Part shown: piece by piece, positions 54,203-63,000 of the stretch
Position numbering within the stretch: the stretch's first letter is position 1
How the letters are laid out: each line of letters opens with the position of its first letter
NCBI RefSeq assembly: GCF_000805385.1
Contig: NZ_JTJW01000008.1
Location: 124,001 to 188,000, forward strand
Direction: 5' to 3'
DNA length: 64,000 bases
Source: Mycolicibacterium setense
GTDB lineage: Bacteria; Actinomycetota; Actinomycetes; Mycobacteriales; Mycobacteriaceae
Translations under genes and position numbers: made by a program
The notes under the pieces: model-generated
Told to the model about the DNA's origin: nothing
Seen by the model: the letters and a program-made list of their open reading frames with translations, nothing else
Database searches by the model: none

Positions 54203-54253
54203 CTACTCGAAACAGGACGGGCCGGCTGTCTCGGATCGAGTAGCCCACTACTC
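54203..54253. promoter_or_regulatory. Repeated CTACTC motifs in the divergent protease/dioxygenase promoter
   Basis: GAGTAG-CCCA-CTACTC (54238-54253) is a perfect 6-4-6 inverted repeat. A further CTACTCGA (54203-54210) pairs with TCGAGTAG (54236-54243). Thus three ACTACTC-type half-sites lie in the 185-bp gap between the divergent transcripts, a plausible target for the LuxR regulator encoded downstream. Confidence 0.6.
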
Positions 54254-54321
54254 ATGTCATTTCCGCCGCAGTGAACAACAATCGTGTACCGGTAGGCAGC
54301 TCATTCGGCCGGAGGGAACAA

Positions 54322-56205
54322 ATGGTGACCACGGCGAGACAGGCTCCGGCGTTCATCGCCATGGCCGTGTCCCGGTGCCGATCATTGGCGGTCACACTCG
54401 CGGTCCGGATCGCTCAATACATCGATCAGTCGGTGGGCTGGGCCCGCCTTCCCAAAGTCCTCGGCCTGGCTGTGCTGATCGGACTTCGACATCAGCTGCG
54501 AACGTCGAATCTGTATGCCGCCGAACCTTCGCCGGCCCCGCTCACCGGCCCCGTCGATGCCGGCAACTATCTGGGTGCGCGCACCCGCGACGGTTCCTAC
54601 AACGACCTCAGCGACCCTGGGATGGGTGCCGTCGGCTGCCGCTTCGGCCGTAACGTCCCACCCGAACACTCCTACCCGGAGTCCGCCCAGCGACTGCTCG
54701 ATCCCAACCCGCGGCTGATCAGCCGCACCCTGCTGACCCGCGACAGTTTTCAACCCGCGACAACGCTGAATCTCCTGGCCGCCGCCTGGATTCAGTTCGA
54801 GGTGCACGACTGGTTCGCCCACGGCTCGGATCCCACGCAACCCTGGGTGGTGCCGCTGCGAGTCGACGATCCGTGGCCCCAGCGGTCTATGCTGGTCGAG
54901 CGCACCCCACCGGATCCGTATCCAGGCGACGGGCCGCCCACCTTCACCACACAGGAGTCGCACTGGTGGGATGCCTCCCAGATCTACGGGACGACACCGG
55001 CATTCGCCAGTGCGCTGCGTGCTCCGGAGCAGGGCAAACTACGCATCGACGACGTCGGCCTGCCCCCACCCGAGGTCGAGGCCGTGGTCGACCTGTCTGG
55101 CACCGCGGGGAACTTCTGGGTCGGTCTGGCCCTGCTGCACTCGTTGTTCATGCGCGAGCACAACGCCATCTGCGACCACCTGGCGCAGAAGTACCCACAT
55201 TTGACCAGCCAGCAGCTCTACGACAAGGCACGCCTGGTCAACTCCGCGTTGATGGCCAAGATCCACACCGTGGACTGGACGCCGGCGATCATCGCGCACC
55301 CGACGACTGTGACGGCCATGCGCGTCAACTGGTTCGGGCTCCTGGGCGAGCGGCTGGGCACCCGGTTCCAGCGACGCTTCGGCCGGATCGGCACCAGTGC
55401 GCTGGTGCACGGCATCCCCGGCTCGCCTACTACACATCACGGCGTGCCGTATTCGTTGACCGAAGAGTTCGTCGCGGTGTACCGGATGCACCCGCTGATC
55501 CCCGACGAGTTCACCTTCCGCTCACTGGCCGACGACCACGTCACCGCACAGCACGAACTACCCGACCTCTCGGTGCTCAATGTGCGTGCGCGGCTGTCCG
55601 AAACTCCGATGGCCGACCTGCTCTACTCCTTCGGCCGTGCCCATCCCGGGGCGCTGTCGCTGCACAACTTCCCGCGCCACCTGCAGCACATGCACCGTGT
55701 CGACGGCACCCCGATGGATCTGGCCACGATCGACGTCATCCGCTCCAGAGAGCGGGGTGTGCCGCGCTACAACGAGTTCCGGAAGTTGTTCCGGCTCAAG
55801 CCCGTGAACTCCTTCGAGGAACTGACCGGCGAGACAGCGCTGGCGGCCGAGCTGCGTGAGGTCTACGACGACGACGTGAACCTGGTCGACCTGATGATCG
55901 GCCTCTACGCGGAACCGAAACCGCCCGGATTCGGCTTCAGCGATACGGCATTCCGGGTCTTCATCCTGATGGCCACCCGCCGGCTGGAGAGCGACCGCTT
56001 CTTCACCACCGACTTCCGCGACGAGACCTACACCGTTGCGGGCATGAACTGGGTGCGGGACAACGACATGCGCTCGGTGTTGTTGCGGCACTTCCCCGAA
56101 CTGTCCCCGGCCCTGGCCGGCGTGGCCAACCCGTTCGCCCCCTGGAACCCCGTATCTGTCCGTCCGACCACCGCCCCCGCCCCGACCCGAAAGGCGTCCG
56201 CATGA
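54322..56205 (+). CDS. Fatty-acid alpha-dioxygenase-like haem protein
   Basis: A 627-residue member of the animal-haem-peroxidase/cyclooxygenase superfamily, closest in pattern to plant pathogen-induced alpha-dioxygenases. Distal His162 (FEVHDWFAHG), KIHTVDWT, catalytic Tyr387 and proximal His390 (VYRMHPLIPDEF) and RYNEFRKLFR correspond to conserved blocks there. The Tyr/His spacing equals that of cyclooxygenase. It would add O2 to carbon 2 of a fatty acid via a tyrosyl radical. The ATG at 54322 follows GGAGGG; an upstream GTG at 54271 has none. It overlaps the catalase-related gene by four bases. Confidence 0.85.
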   Translation: MVTTARQAPAFIAMAVSRCRSLAVTLAVRIAQYIDQSVGWARLPKVLGLAVLIGLRHQLRTSNLYAAEPSPAPLTGPVDAGNYLGARTRDGSYNDLSDPGMGAVGCRFGRNVPPEHSYPESAQRLLDPNPRLISRTLLTRDSFQPATTLNLLAAAWIQFEVHDWFAHGSDPTQPWVVPLRVDDPWPQRSMLVERTPPDPYPGDGPPTFTTQESHWWDASQIYGTTPAFASALRAPEQGKLRIDDVGLPPPEVEAVVDLSGTAGNFWVGLALLHSLFMREHNAICDHLAQKYPHLTSQQLYDKARLVNSALMAKIHTVDWTPAIIAHPTTVTAMRVNWFGLLGERLGTRFQRRFGRIGTSALVHGIPGSPTTHHGVPYSLTEEFVAVYRMHPLIPDEFTFRSLADDHVTAQHELPDLSVLNVRARLSETPMADLLYSFGRAHPGALSLHNFPRHLQHMHRVDGTPMDLATIDVIRSRERGVPRYNEFRKLFRLKPVNSFEELTGETALAAELREVYDDDVNLVDLMIGLYAEPKPPGFGFSDTAFRVFILMATRRLESDRFFTTDFRDETYTVAGMNWVRDNDMRSVLLRHFPELSPALAGVANPFAPWNPVSVRPTTAPAPTRKASA

Positions 56206-57329
56206 CCCCAGCCATGACCGCAGACGAGATGCGTCGCATCGTCGAGAGCCTCAACCCGGTTCCCTACCGCGACGATCTCGAGCAACCCAAGCCCGGCGAA
56301 GCCGAGGACATCGAGAAGATCATCAAGGCACTGCGCAAGAACAACGAACGGGCCTACAAGAAGTTCAAGCACGGATTGCGTGACGCACATGCCAAGAGCC
56401 ACGCCATTCTTCGCGGCGAGCTCATCGTCAACCCGGACCTGCCCGAGGTGCTCGCCCAGGGAATGTTCGCCGAAGCCCGCAGCTACCCGGTGATCGCCCG
56501 TATCTCCACCACATCCGGGGCACTGCGCAGCGACAGGAACCGCGGCGTCCGAGGACTCGGCATCAAGGCCATCGGCGTGCACGGCGAGCGCGCGATGAAG
56601 GACCCGGAGGATGAAGCGAACGTGACACAGGACTTCGTGCTCGTCACCCACGAAGAATTCCTGTTCGCCGACGCACATGCGTACCGCACCCTGGGGATGC
56701 TGAGCGCCACCGTGCTGGCCCGGTTATCTGACGGAGCGTTGTGGGCCGGCAGCGAAGTACTCGGCGCGCTCAAGAAGATCGGTGTGCCCATACCGGAGAA
56801 TCTCGCCGTGTTCGCCGCCCCCAACCGCCCCATCCTGGGCGAGACGTTCTTCTCGTCCGCCCCGATCCGCTATGGCAACTACGTGGCCCGCTTCAAATAC
56901 GAGCCCACCTCACCCGAGGTCAAAGCGCTTGCCGACCAGACCCTTCCTAAGCACCCCGGCCAGGACGAGCACCGCGATCTGATCATGGCGTTCTTCGAAA
57001 AGCACTCCGCGGAGTACACATTCAGCGTGCAACTGTGTCTCGACACGAAGGAGATGCCGATCGAGGACGCCACGCACCCGTGGAAATCGCCGTACCTGCC
57101 GGTGGCCAAGGTCGTCTATCCCAAGCAGAACCCCTACAGCGCACTGCGCCGCGCGTACGGCGACGATGTGCTGTCCTTCAATTCGTGGCGCGGTCTGGAG
57201 GCGCACCGCCCACTGGGATCCATCAACCGGCTGAAGCTCAAGGTGTACGAAGCATCGAGCGACTTCCGGCACAAGATGAACCACATCGACCGGCACGAGC
57301 CGGCCGACATCTCCGAGCTTCCTGACTGA
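56202..57329 (+). CDS. Catalase-related haem protein
   Basis: A 375-residue mini-catalase of the allene-oxide-synthase-like/catalase family. AHAKSHAILRGEL contains His63, matching the distal catalase His; RGVRGLGIKAIG is the haem-edge segment; FNSWRGLEAHRPLGSINRL precedes a Tyr (KVYEAS) that may be the proximal ligand. It is much shorter than true catalases (about 480-750). Relatives act on organic or fatty-acid hydroperoxides. Its ATG overlaps the dioxygenase stop (ATGA), which links it to the product of that enzyme. Confidence 0.85.
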   Translation: MTPAMTADEMRRIVESLNPVPYRDDLEQPKPGEAEDIEKIIKALRKNNERAYKKFKHGLRDAHAKSHAILRGELIVNPDLPEVLAQGMFAEARSYPVIARISTTSGALRSDRNRGVRGLGIKAIGVHGERAMKDPEDEANVTQDFVLVTHEEFLFADAHAYRTLGMLSATVLARLSDGALWAGSEVLGALKKIGVPIPENLAVFAAPNRPILGETFFSSAPIRYGNYVARFKYEPTSPEVKALADQTLPKHPGQDEHRDLIMAFFEKHSAEYTFSVQLCLDTKEMPIEDATHPWKSPYLPVAKVVYPKQNPYSALRRAYGDDVLSFNSWRGLEAHRPLGSINRLKLKVYEASSDFRHKMNHIDRHEPADISELPD

Positions 57330-57450
57330 CCCCAGCGAACGGGAAATACTTGCAATGGGAAGAACATTCGCCGCCATCGCCGACAAACACCGCCCCGTCG
57401 ACCCCTTGTTCGGCAGCGATCCGGGCCCCTTACCCCTAGACTCGGGATTC

Positions 57451-60051
57451 ATGCCTGGTCAGTGGCAGCTTCTGGACCGGCCCGCCGAGCACGATGCCAT
57501 TCGGGCCGCCCTCAGCGGGACAGAAAGCTGCGGAGTCGTCCTCGTCGGGGCCGCCGGAGTGGGCAAGACCACGTTGGCGCGCACCGTAACCGCATCGTTG
57601 AGCCGCAAAGTGCACTGGACCGCATGCACCGAGTCGTCACGGAGCATCCCGCTCGGCGCCTTCGCCCATTGGGTGTCGTCGACGGGTTCTCGTGACCCGA
57701 TCGCCCTGATCGGATCGGCGCGCGAATCGCTTGTGGCCGACGGTGACTCCATCGTCGGCATCGATGATGCCCACCTGCTCGATCAGCTGTCGGCGACGCT
57801 GCTGCACCAGATCGCCGTCGAGCGTTCCGGACACGTGGTCGCCACCGTACGCAGCGGTGAACCGGTTCCGGACGCGGTCACCTCACTGTGGAAGGACGGC
57901 TACCTCCAGCGCTTCGAACTGAGTCCCTTCACCAAGCAGCAGAGCATCGCGCTCATCGAAACCGTGCTGGGCGGAACGCTGGAGGGTCTCAGCGCCGACG
58001 TGATGTGGGAGACCTCCGGCGGCAACCCGCTGTTCCTTCGCAACATGGTCGAGGGTGCGGTCGATGCCGGCACCCTGGCGAACGTCAACGGGGTGTGGCA
58101 GTTCCGTGGCCCCACCGTCATCCCGTCCGGCCTGGTCGAACTGCTCGACGAACGGCTTGCGCACGCCGGCGAGGACGTCCTGCACGCGCTGAAACTGCTG
58201 GCGCTCTGCGAACCGCTCGACATCGACGCCCTGGCCGAACTGGCAGGCGAGGACGCGGTGGACGCGGCCGAGATGCGCGGCCTGATCCGGATCGTCGCCG
58301 ACGACGGACAGATCAACGTCCGCTTCAGCCATCCCCTGTTCGGCGAGGCCGTGCGTCGCCGGGTCGGCACCGCATCGGCCCGCAAGCTGCGGGGCCGCAT
58401 CGCCAAGATCCTGCACGAGCGCAACCTCGACTCGCCTGCCAGCCGAATCAAGTTGGCCGAGTTGGCGATCGAGAGCGACCACGGCACGGACATCGACCTG
58501 TTGATCGCCGCCGCCAAGGACGCGGTGTTCCTGTCCAACCTCCCGCTCGGCGAGAAGCTGGCCCGGGCTGCCTTCGCCCACGGCGGTGGGCTGAGCGCGG
58601 CCGCGCTCTTGTCGCGCGCGTTGTTGTGGCAAGGCCATCCGGTCCAGGCCGACAGCATCCTCGAGCAGTTCTCCCCTGGCGATCTCAACGAGATGGAGCT
58701 CGTGCAGTGGGGCATTCCCAGATTGTCGATCCTGTTCTGGTCCATGGGCGACGTGTCGCGGGCCGATCAGGTGCTCGCCCTTCTGCGCGAGCGGGTCACC
58801 CACCCCACGTTGAGACTCATCATCGACGCGACCGGCGCGGGTATGGCCGTGCACCGGAACAAGATCCACGAGGGGCTGGAAATCGCCGAGCAGGTGCTGG
58901 CAAACCCTGAGGCACCGCGGCAGGCCGTGGACTTCGCGGCCTTCGCCGCCGGCCTGTCGATGCCGTTGGCGGGCCGCGGCAACAGTTTTCTGCCGATCGC
59001 TTCCCGATGCCGTGCCGAGCGCAAGACCACCGACGGGATGGTCCGCATCATGGTGTTCTACGGCGAGGTGCTGGCGCTGGCCTACACCGGGCGCCTGGAC
59101 CTCGCGCAGCAGCGAGCCACCGAGTACGCCGAATTCACTTCATCCGGCCAATTCGCCGGCTGGGCGATCGCCAAGATCATGGACGGTGTGGCCGCCACCC
59201 ACAGTGGCCGGTTCCGTGATGCCATCCAGGCCATCGAACAAGCCCTGGCCGCGCTGAACGCCGAGAGTTCTCTGCCCTGGCAGCTTCCCGGTCGACTGCT
59301 GCTGGCCCGCGCCTACGCCGGCGTGGGGAACCCGGCCGACGCCGAACGCGTGCTCGAGGACGCCAAGGAGCACTCGGGCGAATTCATGGCACTGCACGAG
59401 CCGCTCCGGATGCTGGCCAAGGCCTGGCTGGCCGCGGCCAAGGGCGGGCACCGCTCGGCGATCGATCTGGCCCGGGCGGCCGCCGATGCGGCACATTCCT
59501 CCGGCCAGTACGCGGTCGAGGCGGAAGCTCTGCACAGCGCCGCACGTTTCGGAGACCGCAGCGTGACCCGTCGGCTGCAAGACCTGGTCGACCGTGCGGA
59601 CGGTCCGCTGCCCGCCCTGTTCGCGCGCCATGCCGCAGCCGTGGCCGCCTCCGACCCCGTCGAACTGGACAAGGTGGCCGCCGCGTTCGAGGAGGCCGGC
59701 CTGCTGTTGTCGGCGGCCGACTCCGCCGCCCAGGCGGTGCCGCTGCACGACAAGGCGGGCCATCGTCGCAACAGCACCGAATCCGCCGCACACGCACTGC
59801 AATTGGCGTCCAAGTGCGGCGGCGCCGCCACCCCGGCCATTCGATCGGCCGCCCGTCCGTTACCGGTCACCGCGCGCGAACGAGAGGTGGCCGGACTGGT
59901 GGCCCAGGGCCTGTCGAACCGTGACATCGCCGAACGGCTGACCGTCTCGGTCCGCACCGTGGAGGGCCACATCTACCGGGCCTGTATCAAGCTCGACGTC
60001 GCCGACCGGGACGAGCTCGCCAAGATCGTCTGGAGTGACCTGGCTCAGTGA
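57451..60051 (+). CDS. Large ATP-binding LuxR-family regulator
   Basis: An 866-residue STAND-type (MalT/LAL-like) regulator. Walker A GAAGVGKTT is at about 33-41, Walker B-like SIVGIDDAHLLDQ follows, then a long helical-repeat region. The C-terminal LuxR helix-turn-helix is LTAREREVAGLVAQG-like (VTAREREVAGLVAQGLSNRD) with VRTVEGHIYRACIKL. I choose the ATG at 57451 because TAGACT stands eight bases upstream (leaderless); the ATG at 57355 would add 32 residues of poor composition. It lies 121 bp after the catalase-related gene and probably senses a ligand linked to this locus. Confidence 0.88.
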   Translation: MPGQWQLLDRPAEHDAIRAALSGTESCGVVLVGAAGVGKTTLARTVTASLSRKVHWTACTESSRSIPLGAFAHWVSSTGSRDPIALIGSARESLVADGDSIVGIDDAHLLDQLSATLLHQIAVERSGHVVATVRSGEPVPDAVTSLWKDGYLQRFELSPFTKQQSIALIETVLGGTLEGLSADVMWETSGGNPLFLRNMVEGAVDAGTLANVNGVWQFRGPTVIPSGLVELLDERLAHAGEDVLHALKLLALCEPLDIDALAELAGEDAVDAAEMRGLIRIVADDGQINVRFSHPLFGEAVRRRVGTASARKLRGRIAKILHERNLDSPASRIKLAELAIESDHGTDIDLLIAAAKDAVFLSNLPLGEKLARAAFAHGGGLSAAALLSRALLWQGHPVQADSILEQFSPGDLNEMELVQWGIPRLSILFWSMGDVSRADQVLALLRERVTHPTLRLIIDATGAGMAVHRNKIHEGLEIAEQVLANPEAPRQAVDFAAFAAGLSMPLAGRGNSFLPIASRCRAERKTTDGMVRIMVFYGEVLALAYTGRLDLAQQRATEYAEFTSSGQFAGWAIAKIMDGVAATHSGRFRDAIQAIEQALAALNAESSLPWQLPGRLLLARAYAGVGNPADAERVLEDAKEHSGEFMALHEPLRMLAKAWLAAAKGGHRSAIDLARAAADAAHSSGQYAVEAEALHSAARFGDRSVTRRLQDLVDRADGPLPALFARHAAAVAASDPVELDKVAAAFEEAGLLLSAADSAAQAVPLHDKAGHRRNSTESAAHALQLASKCGGAATPAIRSAARPLPVTAREREVAGLVAQGLSNRDIAERLTVSVRTVEGHIYRACIKLDVADRDELAKIVWSDLAQ

Positions 60052-60070
60052 GCCGGATCGGTAGCCGGGG

Positions 60071-63000
60071 TCAGTACACGTCGCGCACATACCGCTTCTG
60101 GGCGACCAACTCCCGCTTGTAGTCCCGTGCGGCGTCCTCCGACATCCGGCCGTGGGTACGGAGGATCGCGGTCAGGGTGGCGTCCACGTCCTTGGCCATC
60201 CGGCCCGCATCACCACAGACGTAGAAGTGGGCGCCGTCATCGAGCCAACGCCATATCTCGGCGCCGCGGTCCAGCATCTTGTGCTGCACGTACACCCGGT
60301 CGGCCTGATCGCGGGAGAACGCCAGGTCCAGCCGGCTCAGGAAACCGTCATGCACCATGTCCTCAAACTGGTCGCGATAGTAGAAGTTCTCGCTGCGGTG
60401 CTGATCGCCGAAGAACAACCAGTTACGGCCTGTGTGTCCCAGCGCGCGACGCTCCTGTAGGAACCCCCGGAAGGGTGCCACCCCGGTGCCCGGACCGACC
60501 ATGATCATCGGCGTGCCCGGCTCCTCCGGCGGGCGGAAATGCGGTGACCGCTGCAGGAACACCGGTGCGGCCGCAGCGCGGTCGGCCATGAACGTCGAAC
60601 ACACCCCGCCCCGTGGCGCGCCCCCGGCGCCGCGGTAGCGCACGACCGAAACCGTCAGCTGTACCTCGTGGGGGCTCACCAGCGGGCTCGACGAGATCGA
60701 GTAGCTGCGCGGAGTCAGCCGGACCAGTGCCTCTTGCCACTGTTCGGGTTCGGCACGGACCGCGAACTCGGCCACGACATCGAGGCCGTTCCGGTTGCGC
60801 AGCCAATTGCTGCGCCGCTCACCGGAACTGCGCAGGATCTTGGCCGCGGAACGGTCGGGGCACGAGTCCGCGACGAACCTCAGCAGGTCCGGCGTCACCC
60901 GGCAGATGTCGTACGACGAGATGAGCGCATCGCGCAACGCCTGCTCGACCCCGTCGACCTCGATCACCGAGTCCGGATCGAGTGCGGTGGCCGCCAGCCA
61001 GGAGTCCACCACGGCCGGATCGTTGCTGGCATAGACACCCAAGGAGTCACCGACCGCGTAGTTCACGTCATACTCGGAGATGTCGAAGCCGAACTGGCGC
61101 ACCTCCTTTGCCGCAGTCGGCGCGGTCAACAGCTCATTGCGGGCCAGGGCGGCCAGAATCGGCTTGGCCCTGGTGAATTCGTCGGGCTCGGTGGGTATCA
61201 CGGTGCGGATGCCGCCACCGATGACGGCAGGAACCGGCGCCGGACCGGTCAGCACTGTGGTGACCGTTTCGGCCCACTGTCGCAGCGGCTCGTCGTCGTA
61301 GGCCTCGCACTCGGCCCGCTCGAGCAGTTTGGTGGCACCCAGATCGGCCAGCCGCTGGTCCAATGATTTCGCGTGCCCGCAGAAATTGTCGTACGACTTG
61401 TCACCGATGCCGAGCACCGCGTACCGAAGCCCGTGCAACTGCGGGGCGTCGTGCGCCTGCAGCCGGCTCCAGAAGTCCGCCCCGTTGTCCGGAGGCCCAC
61501 CGTCACCGAATGTGCTGGTGACAACCAGGATGTCACGCGCGGCCGCCAGGTCGGTCAATGCGAGTTCGTCCATGTTGACCAACGAGGCTCCGGCGATCCG
61601 GCCCGCCAGCCCGGCCGCGAACTCCTCGGCGGTGCCGGTCTGAGAGGCCCACAACACCAGTGGCCCGCCCGGCACCGGCCGCCCGCCCGCCACGATGTCG
61701 CCGGCCCGCGAATAGCGTCCGGCCAGCATTCCGTCCACCCACAGCCGCGCCCGGGCACTCAGCGGCGCTGCCGCCGGGAGCACCGGAACTCCGGCGGGAT
61801 CATCTGGAAGGCCCGTGAAAAACCCGGCCAGATAGATCTTTTCGTCCTGACTGAGGCTCGGTTTGTGCGCGGCGCTCAGTCCCATCTCGACCGCGAGCGG
61901 ATGCAGCGCCGGCGTGCCGTCCACCGATCGGACCGGGCGCAGGCTGACGGCACACACCTTGAACTCCGGCTGCAACGAGTCCGGATCGACGGCATCGTTG
62001 GTCACCGCGTTGACGGTCAGGTACTCGCCGTGTTCGTCGTTCCAGTGAAACGGCGCGAAGCAGTTGCCCGGCCGCACCCGGTCGGACAGCACCGCGGGGA
62101 GCACCGCGCGTCCACGCCGGGATGCCAACTCGACCGGCTGCCCCTCGACGATGTCGAGGTCCAGGGCGTCCAGCGGGTGGATTTCGACGAACGGCGCGGG
62201 GTTGAGCTTGTTGAGCTTGTCCACCTTGCCGGTCTTGGTCATGGTGTGCCATTGATGTTGCAGCCGGCCGGTGTTGAGCACCATCGGATAGTCGTCATCG
62301 GGGAGTTCCGCTGCATCCATATGCGGCCGGGCGTGAAAGACGGCCCGCCGCGATGGCGTCGGGAAGGCCAGCCGGGGCCGGTGACCGTGAGCGTCGACGA
62401 AAAGGTCCTGGCTCACACCGTCGTTGACGTAGCGGATAGGGTGCCGGTCGTCCTTCCCGCCGGGGCCGTCGACCGGTGGAACCGGCCACTGCAACGGGGT
62501 CCGGCGCAGCCGCTCATAGTCGGCGCCGCGCAGGTCATATCCGGTCTTGGGGTTGGCGAACCCGCGGATCTCGGCGAAGATTTCTTCGGCCGACTGGTAA
62601 TCGAAGTGTTCGGCGAACCCCAGATGTGCTGCCACCTGGCAGATCAGCTGCCAGTCCGGGCGGGCCTGCCCGAGCGGGGCGACCGACGGGGTGAGCAGGG
62701 TCAGGTTGCGCTCCGAATTGACCATCACGCCTTCGGATTCCGCCCACAATGCCGCGGGCAGCAGGATGTCGGCGTAGTGATTGGTGGCCGTGGACCGGTA
62801 GGCATCCTGGACGACGACCAGCTCGGCGGCTTCCAAGCCGTTGATCACCGTCTTCCGGTTCGCCACGCTGGCAACGGGGTTGGTGCAGATGACCCAGCAG
62901 GCCTTGATCTCGCCCTGCTCCATCTGTTCGAACATGCCGATGGTGCCCGGGCCCACCTCGGAGCGGATCGTGCCGGGTTCGATGCCCCATCGGGTCTCGA

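Noticed and set aside
54271..54321. GTG at 54271 as the dioxygenase start
   Set aside because: No ribosome site precedes it, while ATG 54322 follows GGAGGG at proper spacing and gives the usual family length.
56202..57329. Ordinary hydrogen-peroxide catalase
   Set aside because: At 375 residues it is too short and it is coupled to a fatty-acid dioxygenase-like gene; it fits the catalase-related hydroperoxide enzymes better.
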